Source of the DNA: Fragum whitleyi
Lineage: Eukaryota > Mollusca > Bivalvia > Cardiida > Cardiidae
NCBI GenBank assembly: GCA_948146395.1
Contig: OX411556.1
Coordinates: forward strand, 30,889,056 to 30,953,055
Length of the DNA stretch: 64,000 bases
Reading direction: 5' to 3'
A program made the translations under genes and the position numbers. This document shows, piece after piece, positions 24,450 to 35,894 of the stretch (its first letter is position 1; every line of letters starts with the position of its first letter). The notes below the pieces were generated by a model. The model did no database searches, had not been told where the DNA came from, and worked only from the letters and a program-made list of their open reading frames with translations.

Positions 24450-24720
24450 TGGGGCCACTCGAAAAACAAACGATTATCCGATCTATTTCATGCAAAAATG
24501 AGACAAGGTTTAAACATTTTAGGAAACATTATCTTTTAGCTCGTGATTTTGCAACGTTTGCGATGACGTCACCTTTAGAGCCCCACTAAGATGACGTCAG
24601 ATAGGGTGAAATGAACGAAAGTAGGGTATAAGTTTTTGATAATTTCACTGGTAATGCGATCAAATAATAATCTACCGTTATTTCTCGCTGAATCACCGAA
24701 AAGCATTAAAGAAAATGATT
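24450..24720. repeat. Paired TGACGTCA repeat, copy 2 unit
   Basis: CRE palindromes at 24564-24571 and 24592-24599, 28 bp apart. Confidence 0.72.
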
Positions 24721-24781
24721 TAATTTCTTTATCCGCAAGAGCATATTTCAATTCAGTTATCTGTTTTTCCGTTCAGCTTAA

Positions 24782-24937
24782 GGTAATGGACCCGTAATTG
24801 TTTGCAACGTTTCGGAGGTAATAAACTTTAACAGTGTTCACCGATGTGCCCTAATGATATTCATAAGGAAACATCGGTCAACATTGTGAAAGATCACGAG
24901 TTCCGAAATGTTGCGGAACTATTACGGTTCCACTATC
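24782..24937. mobile_element. Foldback element family P, TTAA-flanked
   Basis: 156 bp with TTAA at 24778-24781 and 24938-24941. GGTAATGGACCCGTAATTG and its complement form the ends. Confidence 0.83.
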
Positions 24938-25340
24938 TTAACGGAAAGGGAATATGTCAAAGAGAATCCAGCTTTTCTAATGAAACAAAAAATCAGCAGA
25001 TTTTTGTGGACACCCAATACGAAATGCAACATGCGCAATTTTAAATTCACAAAATGAAACAGCCTGAATGAGGAATAACCAATTCATACAAAGAATTGTT
25101 TAAATTAGATTTCAAATCAAATTGTCATGTTATGACCTAGTTTATTTTTGAGGGTAAATTAAAAAGATTGCTCGGCACCTATCGACCTAGTTTTCGTTTT
25201 AAGTCTGATATTACAATCCAGGAAAAGAATAAAACGGGTGAAGACTTGGGGAAATTCCAAACTTTTCTACAAGAGAACTTGTAATAGCCCTTGGCAAGAC
25301 CTGTCCTGCGTATATATGTTATATATTATATATATATATA

Positions 25341-25758
25341 TACCATGTACTCAAATCTTGCCCAGCGTTTAAGGATGAAAAAACGGTGAAGACAGTTTGT
25401 GTGCGTATACACACACACACACACTTTATATATATATAAAGGCTCTGCCGAGAAATTTTTTCATACAATACACTAAGTATGTATTATATTTATCTTATAA
25501 CCTCTATTTGTCTTGTTTTCGCCAATGTTTCTAACAGAAATGCAAGTTTCTAAAAATAACCGCATTATATCATTGTTCTAAAAATAACTATAAGATATCA
25601 TAAAAAATATCATACGGAATGTTATCACACAGTTATTTGTATAATTATAAGATAAATATATATATGTGTGTGTATACACATATATATATGAATACGCACA
25701 CAAACTGTCTTCACCGTTTTATCATCCCGAACGCAGGGCAAGATTTGAGTACATGGTA
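25341..25758. mobile_element. Large inverted-repeat element with nested AT-rich insert
   Basis: Arms of about 60 bp: TACCATGTACTCAAATCTTG at the left and CAAGATTTGAGTACATGGTA at the right, continuing through AACGGTGAAGACAGTTTGTG. The interior is (CA)n/(TA)n and a segment also found near 28480-28660. Copy 3 keeps only the right arm (37432-37497). Confidence 0.8.
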
Positions 25759-26693
25759 CCCGAATACAAGTTGGTTATTTAAGTCCAGTTCAAAAATGAC
25801 GCTTGTTATCGGTAATACGAGTAAATTCGTTTCAGAGTGCGGTGAAGAGTGTGTATAGTGCGGTTTTATTGACTTGAATCTGACCCCTGCTATTTAGATG
25901 AATAAAAATCTGATTATTCCTAGTCGGCTTTGCACGTGCTTTCATAGGAATGAATAACAAACGATATTGAATGTATTATACATTTTGTTAATTGGTAAAA
26001 TATATCGGTAATTGTTATTTAAGCATTTTTTCCGCAGAGGTCAAAGTCGGGTCAAATTAACCAGGCTATACTAATAACAGTCAAATGCCTATTGGACCTA
26101 TACATCAAGTCGAAATATCAGAAAACCTTCTTTTTTTATCGTTAATCGTTTCTTAGCAGTCAATTTGTATATTGCCAAATACGGAGTTTCAAATACGAGT
26201 TGTCTGTATAAATTACCCGAGTCCTTCCAGAAAGATCCGGAGAAAATCTCAATGAAATCACTGAACAGAAGAGTCACGAAGTTAAGTGAAGAAAGAAGAA
26301 AAAATATCTTGTGTCGATCTAAGTAAATGCACATATATACATCTATATTGTTGTGTACGAAACTAGCAATTAGAAAATCGATTGTGATCTTGTAATCGTC
26401 TACAACAATTATCATTCAGGGTGGTTTCGGGGTTAATATTCAAATTCAAATTCACAGAATAAACAATATCATTTCATTGATGTAAAACCATAACAGATTC
26501 TTTTCTCTTTGAATTTCTAAATCATATTTTCACTCTGCCAAAATAAACACTATAGACCAGAAATTTCAAGTGAGTGATCATAGATCGATTTTACATTGAA
26601 AATGATGGGAGATACAGATTTCTCGAACCTCATTCTTTCTTGCGGATCTATACCTTTCATGGTAAAAAGACGTATACAATAATTATGTTCATA

Positions 26694-27111
26694 CAGTAAA
26701 GAACATCGTGAAATTTACAAGCTGAATGATATCAGGTTGATTTAGGAATTACATTGAATGAGTGCGATGAGGGAGTGCGATCAGGGAAGTAATACATTTT
26801 CGTCAATTTTGTTCAAGATGAAATAGATAAGCGACATTTATTACCACCCATTAGTAAAATATGCATATAAGTTCTGTAAATAGCTTTCGATATATTCACG
26901 ACTCATCAAATAGTTACAGATTCAATTGAGTCAGTGGAAACGTGGATTTTCCAAGCGATTTTCCTTTTGTATGTAGTTGTAAATCTTATCTTTATTAATT
27001 ACTTTCAGCGTCTTTTGCAAGGTTTTAAAAAAGTATTTGGAATAAATGAATCGAGCGCTGAGTGAGTGATTAAGATTAGTTTTGATCGGAATGAATGTCA
27101 TTTCTCAACTG
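26694..27111. mobile_element. MITE family A in tandem copy 2
   Basis: CAGTAAAGAACATCGTGAAA to a complement ending CAACTG, flanked by TA. Orthologous to 10084-10498. Confidence 0.8.
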
Positions 27112-27539
27112 TAGCTTTCATTCTATGTAGCAGAATTAAGCAATGCATGTTTGCACTTTTGTTCGATTGTCCTTTCTTGTTTCAGTGATCACAAACCTAA
27201 CGCGCCATGTTATTCTAGACCGCGACTGATCGGTATGAATTCATCAAATCTAGATGTCATAGAATTTACTAGAACTTGACATTGTATTGTCTCTATAGTT
27301 GACAGTTTGTTAATACTCAATTTGTAAATGTAGAAATGTCAATCATACAAAATATAATAAACTCAGCTGTTTGTTACGTAAATGACAGTAGCAACAAAAG
27401 GTTTTCATCTTATTTTAAAGTTTAATACATCACAAGAAATATAATCGATTTTAGGGGTTCCTTGATGGCGTTGAAATCTATGAAATGACAAAGGTAGAAT
27501 AAGAAATTAAAAGATATGTTTGTAAAAAAAAGTGTTAAC

Positions 27540-27970
27540 GTCCAGTAATATCGCGTTGGCTGGAGCACTTAACAATTGATTCCTTGGGGCCTGTTTTACT
27601 TAACATCTTGCTACCATTTTTTGCGTAAGTCAAAAATTAAAATTGCGTCTACAGTTCTAACCAAAGATGGAATTATGTCACGCATCACCTCATTGTAAAT
27701 CGTCTTCTAAAGACGATACCAATGAGAAATTTGCTAGGCAGAATCTAACCATGAATGAAAACACCAAGTACGATTTGTGATTTTGACTTACGATTAATCT
27801 TTTCGTTTGAAGTTTAGTAAAAAGGGCCCCTAGTATTGTTCCCACCAGTATTTCCCCGATATCTTTTCTTATGGATTTGTATGATATAAATGTCGGAAAG
27901 AATGCATGCCGCCGTTGGAGATCGATCCCTGGGCACCATGATAAGTATCTCAACACCCTACCAAAAGTGC
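27540..27970 (-). mobile_element. SINE of tandem copy 2, split by family C MITE
   Basis: Same SINE as 11187-11430 (box B GGGATCGATCTCC on the minus strand). The family C element 27588-27830 interrupts it after GATTCCT. Confidence 0.72.
27588..27830. mobile_element. MITE family C inside SINE, copy 2
   Basis: 243 bp with ends GGGGCCTGTTTTACTTAACA and AGTTTAGTAAAAAGGGCCCC. Its central region contains TCGTCTTCTAAAGACGA. Copy 1 has the empty site. Confidence 0.82.
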
Positions 27971-28029
27971 AAACGACGGAAATAGAAAACAGGATGTTTC
28001 AACCTGTCGGATTTGCCAGAATTTCCGTT

Positions 28030-29180
28030 TAGAATGTGACCAATGTTTTTCAATTTCCTTCAAAAGCTATCAAATTATAACACACACCTCAGATAACTAT
28101 GAATGACTGAATTGAATTAAATCCAATGTTTCGAGTTCATATAACCCTAAGATAAAGGAAACTGGTTATAAAAAGTAAACAATTATAAATGAAACTTGAT
28201 ATCATGATCACTGATTTAAATAATATATTTTCATACAATTTTCTAACGAAATAAAAGAAGACTTAAGCAGCACAGTTCGATATCAATGAAATTATATCAT
28301 CTGAACTTATAACGAACCCAAATCAAATATTTTATCGTTGAAACCATAAAACGAGGCATACATAATACGTCCTTAGTGTTTTGTATGAAAAAAAAAAATC
28401 TATCGAGGTTGGGGAAATTGATAATTTTCGAGGCTCTGACGAGACGAGTTACATGTTTATATTCTTTCACACAATACACTAAGTACGTATTATATTTATC
28501 TTATAATTTGTCTATTTTCGTCGATTTTCTAACAGAAATAAAAGATTCTAAAGATAATCGCATTATGTCATTGTTCTAAAATTATCCATTTGATATCATA
28601 GAATATTATATGGGATATTATCATCCGGATATCTGTAAAATTATAAGATAAAATCTAAGATATAAGATTATAACATAAATTAAGAAACATTATGTGTATC
28701 AAAATAAAAGGCTACACAGGACAAAATATGGCATATAAAATCAAACAGAGCATAACACAATCAGTCTTTATCCGCATGTATATAAGGGGTAAAATGCAAA
28801 AAATGTTATTGAAAAAAAAATTAAATAAATAAAAAAAATAAAATAAAATAAATAAAGATGGAATTATTGCATAAAGTGTACGTTTTCGAGGCGTTATAGG
28901 ACCAAACCCGGGCGTTAACGGGAGATACCGCGGGTTAATAAGTCAATTCACGTGCCGTTAACGTCCCGCTTTTTTTTATATCTAATTATCCTCGATCTGG
29001 GCCTAAACACTTTATCTGTTTCTATGTCAAACACTAATTTTTGACATAGATTTAACAAGCAACGTCGGTATAAACAAAAGTGACGGTGCAATGCATAACG
29101 CAAATTTTCCGAAGCATGAGTTGGTTTAGAGCTATCTTAATATGTTTATATGTATTATTCCGCAATCTCTAGTTGAACTA
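28030..29180. other. Tandem-unit DNA left of the intact LINE, no gene
   Basis: Homologous to 11540-14315 without the satellite. Several A-rich stretches lie at 28800-28860. ACTA at 29177-29180 is the probable LINE target duplication. Confidence 0.65.
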
Positions 29181-29336
29181 ATTACTATTACTAAACTTTA
29201 TTGGTAAATCGGCAAGTTGCCTTTGACCATTTACAATATATAATTACATGAAGTATGGTCAAGACAGAATTCATAAATAAATGTTACAATATATTTTAAA
29301 TATCAAGGAAAACAATATGTTAATTCTGAAAATAGA

Positions 29337-32300
29337 CTACTGGGAAGAAGCAGCTACTGTGTTTAGAACTCCGTCTCTTAATTTCAAAGCCTGTGTAATA
29401 AATGAAGATAGTTGTATAATATCTTGTGTCCTTTTTGATTTCATTAGTGAGATAAACTTAGCTACGCTCGGCCAGCTTACTCTGATTCCAAATCTCGATC
29501 TGAGATCAGAGTAAACCGGACAGCACAAAAGGAAGTGATATTCAGATTCGGTCATACCTTGTGAACAACATTTACAAATACGGTCACTTCTGTTGATGCC
29601 CGTGTATCTTCCTGATTCTATTGCTAACTGGTGGGAACTTAAACGAAATCTAGTCATTTCATGTCGTTTTTTGTCATTTTTAATCAAACCTAAATATTTT
29701 TCAAATTGATAATCTGATTTATAAAGTTTATAGTAATCCATTTTAGGTTGATTTGTTAATTTTTCGCTCCATGTTTGTAGATATTGGTCTTTAATTCTTT
29801 GTTCTAAAATCTGAAAATGATTAGAAAGCGGGTTGAGATCAATAAATTCATTATTAAATCCAAGATTTTCTAAAATATTCTTGACGGAAGCATAATACGA
29901 TTTTTTCATAGAATTCGAATTGCTTTCAAAAAGCACGGATTGTTCTAGATATACGTCATGCATCATCGACCCTGCATTTCGTTTCATTTTTAACCAGTAC
30001 TTGATTGATCTTATTTTACATAGAACTGCGAGTGGAAATCGACCAAGCTCCCCTAAAACCGCGGCATTGGATGTTTGTTGCTTTACCCCGAGAATTTGTT
30101 TACAAAATTTAAAGTGCAGTTTATCAACCTCTGGTGTATCATATACTCCCCAAACCTCTGAATTATATAAAATAATTGGTACAACAAGGGAATCAAACAA
30201 TTTCAATTTGGTTTTAACATCTAATTGTATGCGACTAAAAATAGATAATAGTCCATTCAATGCACGTAAAGCTTGGTCATTCAAAGTTTTAACCACATTT
30301 CTTAAAATTCCAGTACAGTGGAAATTAACTCCTAGATAACAAAAATTGTCAACAACATCTATGATCTCGTCACCTATTGTCCAATTTCTGTTATTTTGAC
30401 TTTTAAACCTTTCGAAAATACAAGTTTTTGTTTTCTTTGTGTTTATTTTCAGACCCCATTTCCGAGAATAAGATTGAATAGCATTTAATTGATTTTGAAG
30501 GCTAATAGGATTCGTCGTAAACAGGGCTATATCATCCGCAAACAGTAATAAGAACACATTTAGTAGTCGTAGATCAGACTCTGCTAAGTTGTTGACGTCG
30601 ACAATATCTCTGACGTCATTAATAAAGAGTAGGAAGAGCAAAGGCGAAAGTGGCTCACCTTGCTTAAGACCTAGCGTGGCGTCATAAAAATCCGAGTAGG
30701 AGGTATTAGAGTTTTTTATACAAGATTTTACGTTATTGTATATAACTTGCATCATTTTGATAATTTTGCAACTAATTCCCGTTTCGACTAATTTTATCCA
30801 AAGAGCTTCATGTTGAATGGTGTCAAAAGCCTTTTCATAGTCTATGAAACAACAATATAACTTCGAATTTTGTGCCAGGACATTCTGAATGAGGCTCTGG
30901 AGAATGAATACACAATCAGTGGTACTACGTTTACTTCTAAATCCAAATTGGTTTGGGATGTAAACATTTTCATTTTCTGCCCATTTATCGATACGATTTC
31001 TAAGACAAAGTGAAAATATTTTAGATATAACGTTTATGAGGGTTATACCTCTGTAATTAGAAGGGTCGTTTCGGTCACCTTTTTTGAATAACGGCACAAC
31101 AATTCCTTTTCGCCATGCATCGGGATATATCGCATTATCAAAAATGTGGTTAAAAATTTTAGTTAAGAAGGGACTAATAAAATCTTTCGAGTCAATAAAG
31201 AAATCTGCCACATTATTAGTTAAGTCACAACTTTTGTGTCTTTTTAGACTAGAAATAGTATTTTTGATCTCTTCTTCAGTGAAGGATTGATCCAATACAT
31301 CAATTCTTAGAGGGGCCTCTCTGTGAGTGTAACCATTAGCATCAAAATCGCTATAATGCGGTGTAGTCGAACATTTTTGAAAATGATCAACGAAATCCTT
31401 TAAATTTATATCATTTTTACAACTTGTATTATTACATTTGTATCTTTTGATATAGCGCCAAAATTTACGTGGATTTTTCTTGCTTAAATTTGAAAGATTG
31501 TACTTTTCTTTTGAGTAATAGTTTCGTTTCGCCTCAGCTTTAATACGGCGAAATTGCTTTACAGCATTCATAAGATTAAAGTGATTTTCGTCCGTGGGAT
31601 TATTTTTAAAGGCTCTTTTTGTCTCATAAAAGATACTCTTAGATTCTCGACATTTTCTAGTGTACCAGACTGATTTTCTGTTGGAATAAATCCGTTTCTT
31701 GGAATCTCTGTTACTGACTATTTTCCCATTGATTTGGAAAGATATATCATACACTGTGTTTGAAAAATCGTACATACAAGAATCTAGATCGCGAGTTTCT
31801 GAGATAATATCACTGGTTATATCCTCAAAGATTTGACGATTGCTTTCAAGAAGATTTTGAAAAGTTTCTGAGTCGAACTCATCCCAAATAATTTTTTCTG
31901 AATATTCCTTTGTACTTTGCGGTAATATATTTCTATATTTTATGTTAAAACTTAAGGGACAATGATCGGAAAATTCATTGAATTCACATACCTGAAAATT
32001 GTCAATAAGTGCAAATACATTATAATTTACAATTAAATAGTCAACCGTACTGTGGCAAGTAACATTACGATTCATGCTATAACAGGTAAAATTTCCTGGT
32101 TCTAAGCGACCATTGGCAATAAAAATGTCGTTTTCTTTACATAGTGTTAATAATTTATTGCCAAAACTATTAACCCGACTGTCTTTAGAGGCACGAACGG
32201 GAATAGAGTTGACAGAAAAATCATAATCTGGAATGTCTAAAAATCTATCAAGATTGATATTTCTAATAATATCGGATTTAGAACCTGTTCTTGAATTAAA

Positions 32301-32786
32301 ATCACCACATAATATGATATCGCCGTATTGGCTGTAGTGTTTAACATCCTGTGAAAGCTTTTCAAAGAAATCAAAATCAAATAATGGCGAATTATTGTTT
32401 GTATAAACCGCTGAATCAATAGGCGGAATATAGCAACAACATGCATATATATCATTCTCAAAACCAAAAGCTGATTTTTTTAACTTAAACCATATAATGC
32501 CCTTACAGTCTGAATCGATAAGCTCAATATGGTTAACGATATTTTTTCTAAAATAAACTACGACTCCACCACTGTGCCGTTTGGCTCTTTTACAGTACTT
32601 TGGTCGTGGACATGAAAAATACTCATAGTCCTCAAGGTTTATATTTGTTATATTTGAATGCCATGTTTCTGTTAAAATTATAATGTCATATTTTTGCAAT
32701 ATTGATATGAACTCATTATCGTCTAATTTTTTTATAAGTCCATGAACGTTCCATGATACAATGGAAAGCTGCTTCTGATCGTCCCC
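29337..32786 (-). CDS. LINE ORF2: AP-endonuclease and reverse transcriptase
   Basis: 1149 codons are open from the base after the ORF1 UAG to the stop at 29337. The endonuclease starts SIVSWNVHGL (Asn), then ILTETW (Glu), LCGDFNSRTG (Asp, Asn), STVDYLIVN and FSDHCPLSF (Asp-His), so all catalytic residues are present. RT follows with YRGITLINVISKIFS, FIDYEKAFDTIQH, GLKQGEPLSPLLF and LLFADDIALF. Near the C terminus is CKCCSQGMTESEYHFLLCC. It nicks target DNA and copies the LINE RNA there. The group is probably CR1/L2/Jockey-like. The UAG immediately before it replaces a normal start. Confidence 0.93.
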   Translation of the reverse strand, partial: GDDQKQLSIVSWNVHGLIKKLDDNEFISILQKYDIIILTETWHSNITNINLEDYEYFSCPRPKYCKRAKRHSGGVVVYFRKNIVNHIELIDSDCKGIIWFKLKKSAFGFENDIYACCCYIPPIDSAVYTNNNSPLFDFDFFEKLSQDVKHYSQYGDIILCGDFNSRTGSKSDIIRNINLDRFLDIPDYDFSVNSIPVRASKDSRVNSFGNKLLTLCKENDIFIANGRLEPGNFTCYSMNRNVTCHSTVDYLIVNYNVFALIDNFQVCEFNEFSDHCPLSFNIKYRNILPQSTKEYSEKIIWDEFDSETFQNLLESNRQIFEDITSDIISETRDLDSCMYDFSNTVYDISFQINGKIVSNRDSKKRIYSNRKSVWYTRKCRESKSIFYETKRAFKNNPTDENHFNLMNAVKQFRRIKAEAKRNYYSKEKYNLSNLSKKNPRKFWRYIKRYKCNNTSCKNDINLKDFVDHFQKCSTTPHYSDFDANGYTHREAPLRIDVLDQSFTEEEIKNTISSLKRHKSCDLTNNVADFFIDSKDFISPFLTKIFNHIFDNAIYPDAWRKGIVVPLFKKGDRNDPSNYRGITLINVISKIFSLCLRNRIDKWAENENVYIPNQFGFRSKRSTTDCVFILQSLIQNVLAQNSKLYCCFIDYEKAFDTIQHEALWIKLVETGISCKIIKMMQVIYNNVKSCIKNSNTSYSDFYDATLGLKQGEPLSPLLFLLFINDVRDIVDVNNLAESDLRLLNVFLLLFADDIALFTTNPISLQNQLNAIQSYSRKWGLKINTKKTKTCIFERFKSQNNRNWTIGDEIIDVVDNFCYLGVNFHCTGILRNVVKTLNDQALRALNGLLSIFSRIQLDVKTKLKLFDSLVVPIILYNSEVWGVYDTPEVDKLHFKFCKQILGVKQQTSNAAVLGELGRFPLAVLCKIRSIKYWLKMKRNAGSMMHDVYLEQSVLFESNSNSMKKSYYASVKNILENLGFNNEFIDLNPLSNHFQILEQRIKDQYLQTWSEKLTNQPKMDYYKLYKSDYQFEKYLGLIKNDKKRHEMTRFRLSSHQLAIESGRYTGINRSDRICKCCSQGMTESEYHFLLCCPVYSDLRSRFGIRVSWPSVAKFISLMKSKRTQDIIQLSSFITQALKLRDGVLNTVAASSQ

Positions 32787-32789
32787 CTA
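32787..32789 (-). promoter_or_regulatory. In-frame UAG between ORF1 and ORF2, candidate readthrough site
   Basis: The mRNA reads UAU AGC UAG GGG GAC GAU CAG. The next 29 codons stay open and run straight into the endonuclease domain without an AUG. The first in-frame AUG of ORF2 lies about 240 codons on, inside the endonuclease. Readthrough, re-initiation at a near-cognate codon or, less likely, a simple inactivating mutation could explain it. Confidence 0.6.
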
Positions 32790-33968
32790 GCTATAGGATG
32801 ATGACGGAGTTTCGCCGTTATTAAGGCCGTTGTGTTGACGTCGTGGATCACGTTCAGGTAACACCGGAACAGGTCCGGGTGGTGGACGGTCATGGGTATA
32901 TTTAACGCGATCAATAAACAAAGTGTCATAGTTCAAAGATGCTTCTTTTCCCTGACGTTTGGCGTCTACTAGATATGGGATTAACTTTTTACGTCGATCC
33001 TGAATGGGTTTGGGAAACTGATCGCTGATGCGATACTTTGATCCAGAAAGCTTATCACGAGCAGCACTCTTTATACTTAATTTGTCACCATAATAATTGA
33101 ATTTAGCTACAATTGGTCTCGTTTTTCCACGTTCATATCGACCGATGCGATGAGCTCTGTCAATTTTTATTGCGAGAGATGAGTTTGTCATTTCAAGATT
33201 ATTATCACAAAATGTGTGAACTTTTGTTATACAATCTTCAGAATTTCGAGTCTCATAGCTAGATTCCTCTTCAAAGTTAAAAAACAACAGATTGTCACGC
33301 ATGGACCTAGATTGGAGATCAATGATAGTTTCATTAAGTTGACAATTTTGTTTGTTTAATGATTTAAGTTCATCATTCAAAGCATTATAATTCCTTTTAA
33401 TGATATCACATGTATCACTGTCAAATTGACGACTATCCTCTATGTTTTTTAATCTTGATTCGGCGTCGCCGAGCTTTTTCTCAAAAGATGCAACTTTAGC
33501 CTCGACAGTCGATATTTTTCCAGACATTGATTTAACTTCACTGTCGATTTGGTCGAGTTTTAATAGTTTATCCTGAATTGATCTTTGACTCTGTTCAATA
33601 GAACACAACTTTTTCATGATGTTTGAGAGCATATCATCTTGTACACTGATCTGGGGCGACATAGTTTGTTGGGTTTGCACCAAATGATACGGCTGTGGCT
33701 GATTAGGCTGTGACAAGTATTGTAGGTGTGGGGCGACAAACATCCCATGAGTAGGGCCTGGACTCTGTATATACCCAGCAGACTGGGGCGGAGGTGTTAA
33801 CGGTACAGAAGATGATGGCGATGTACTTATAGATGATACAGGAGGCGGGGTCGAAGAAGATTCAGCCATAATTTGGTATTTAGCGGGTTGATCACCCGTT
33901 GATCCCGGCGATGCTTCGTCTTTTGTACGTTTAAGTCCTCCGTTATTACTCCCCTTTTTTCGACCCAT
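32787..33968 (-). CDS. LINE ORF1 protein (L1-ORF1p-like RNA chaperone)
   Basis: 393 residues from ATG (MGRKKGSNNGG). Residues 1-115 are basic, then rich in Pro/Ser/Gln. About 115-215 is a heptad-rich coiled coil (IKSMSGKISTVEAKVASFEK-like pattern). The C-terminal half carries RDNLLFFNFEE, then IKIDRAHRIGRYERGKTRPI and DRRKKLIPYLVDAKRQGKEA, in the order of the RRM-like and C-terminal domains of L1-type ORF1p. Such proteins trimerise and coat the LINE RNA in cytoplasmic particles (family knowledge). The ORF ends in UAG, followed in the same frame by ORF2. Confidence 0.9.
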   Translation of the reverse strand: MGRKKGSNNGGLKRTKDEASPGSTGDQPAKYQIMAESSSTPPPVSSISTSPSSSVPLTPPPQSAGYIQSPGPTHGMFVAPHLQYLSQPNQPQPYHLVQTQQTMSPQISVQDDMLSNIMKKLCSIEQSQRSIQDKLLKLDQIDSEVKSMSGKISTVEAKVASFEKKLGDAESRLKNIEDSRQFDSDTCDIIKRNYNALNDELKSLNKQNCQLNETIIDLQSRSMRDNLLFFNFEEESSYETRNSEDCITKVHTFCDNNLEMTNSSLAIKIDRAHRIGRYERGKTRPIVAKFNYYGDKLSIKSAARDKLSGSKYRISDQFPKPIQDRRKKLIPYLVDAKRQGKEASLNYDTLFIDRVKYTHDRPPPGPVPVLPERDPRRQHNGLNNGETPSSSYS

Positions 33969-34323
33969 TTACAACATATCGAAGTGCCCACAGTTATAAC
34001 TTTATCGCCTCGAGCACGTGAATATGGATAAGTGACCGTTAGTCGATAGTAAAGTTAGTAGTATAGGTGTTTTTTGATAAGTGTTCACTGTTTACTCACG
34101 TTATATAGCCTTCGAATATCCATATATTTTATCCCAAAAAGTCCAAAATAACAACAAAATCAACGTATACGTTCACATGATATACAACAATTGATAATGT
34201 TTGAAATATGATTCTGATAATTGTTCATTTTTCACTTGATAATCCAATATATTATCTATAAAAAGTTCGATCCAAACAGAGAGTGAAAAACACGTCCTAT
34301 CCTGACCATGACCAATGAATTTC
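33969..34323 (-). promoter_or_regulatory. LINE 5' leader (internal promoter region, inferred)
   Basis: About 355 bp between the 5' end of the LINE and ORF1. No TATA box is obvious. An internal promoter is expected for a full-length LINE, but no specific site can be named. Confidence 0.5.
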
Positions 34324-35070
34324 ACTATAGTTTCCCTTTTATGCAATAATACGTCAATTCACTTTTTTTGGCGTGTTAACATTCGCAGAGACCCCCAAAA
34401 TGCTTGAACGCCCTCGTGCTTCGCACTCGGACATTAAATTCATTTTTCAGGTTTTGCAAATGCCGTTTAGGCCTCAAAATCGCGAATTAACCTTATATTG
34501 ATATGTTGTAAAATGACATGCATCTTTATCACGTGAAGGGTATAAATCTAAACAACTAAGCATAATTACAACAAATCGAAGCCTTCAAACCATATCATAC
34601 TGTGTATATTTATGATTAGGCATAATTTTAATTTCTGTATGCCTTCTTGTTTATCTTAGAACTAGGCAATGATTTTATTAATTTCAGGAACTCATACAAA
34701 GTTTCCCCATTCAATGTCTTCATGTAAAACATGCAAATTGAATGGTTGGTTTAAGTAAGAAAACTTAAGTATAAAAGCATCATAGTATCTCTCATTTAAT
34801 AAAGCGACGCGAAACCTCTTTGTTCTATACGATTCCCTTCAAAACCTTTGTGCTGATAATTTTAAGAGCTAGTTTTTATACCATAAATATTTCTTTTATC
34901 TGACAACAATAGCCGAACGTGATTTCATGATTATTTATGATATCTAAATGATAGCGCCTACAAACAACAATTATAATATCACAGAAATGTCACGGAACGA
35001 TGTCATCGATAATGTACAAAATTAATTAGAAAAAAGTTTTATTGTGGTCCAACAGACTAATCATACTCAA

Positions 35071-35291
35071 CCCTTTCCTGTTTTACAAAATTTTGGACCT
35101 GTCCTAATTCAAAGGTTTTGCAGACGAAAATTAAAAGTGGATTTAATTTGAAAAATAACCATTCAGTAGGGTAGAAAATAGTGTGGAAAAAGAGGAAATT
35201 GCTTGTCAGAAGCAATTTCTTCTTTTTTCACAATGTTTTCTCAATCATAAAATCACAGACACGTAAAAAGCAGGGATTAAACAGCAAAGGG
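35071..35291. mobile_element. piggyBac-type MITE, second family (copy 2)
   Basis: 221 bp, CCCTTTCCTGTTTTAC to TTAAACAGCAAAGGG, followed by TTAA and preceded by TCAA (one change from TTAA). It has an internal hairpin AAATTGCTTGTC..AAGCAATTT. Tandem copies 1 (21870) and 3 (40362) have the intact TTAA site. Confidence 0.88.
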
Positions 35292-35894
35292 TTAAACTAT
35301 ATATTCACTGTACTGGTGAAATGAACTTTTTTGTACACAAAACCAACGATTTCTTTCACTTTAATAGCACCAAATGTATCAATTTCATTTCCCTAAAGTA
35401 GTTATTTCGATTCAAGCAACGAAGTATTCTAAAGATAAGGAGAGATTTTTTTTCTTATTCGTGTTCATGACAGTCAACCTGTATGCTATAAATTAAAAGT
35501 TCTTATATTTGCAGTAAACAATGCCTCGCAATACTACTTTCTGTCAAATGCTAGATACAAATGTACTTCGGAAAAAAAACGGACAAAGTAGAACCAATTG
35601 ATAAAATTGCCGACAAATATTTATTTAACTTCATAGCTTCTACTCTTAAGATGTTCTGAAAACAGTTTACATAGTTGTAACATCATGTAGCATAATGAAA
35701 TTGATAAGTAGAATAATTTTGGAATTTTGGAATCATATTGAACGATCGATCAGAGCGAGTTTTAAAGAGATTTAATGAAGGTAATACAAAATCGATAATT
35801 TCGATATATTTATATAGCTTTATAAGAAATTACATACTTTCCTGTTTTAAGTGTCTTAAGGTTCGCTTAGACGTTTTAGACCACACACAAAGCA

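Larger units (their letters stand above)
29181..34323 (-). mobile_element. Apparently intact two-ORF LINE retrotransposon
   Basis: A 5.1-kb minus-strand element with about 355 bp of 5' leader (33969-34323), ORF1, ORF2 and a short 3' end with AATAAA and TTAGTAATAGTAAT repeats. Copy 1 at about 14310-14330 has the uninterrupted target (GTTGAACACTTTAGTTCCC-like). ACTA at both ends (29177-29180, 34324-34327) is the likely target duplication. Both ORFs are open and every catalytic motif is present, so the copy is young and possibly competent. Transcription is in the same direction as the host receptor gene. Confidence 0.9.
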
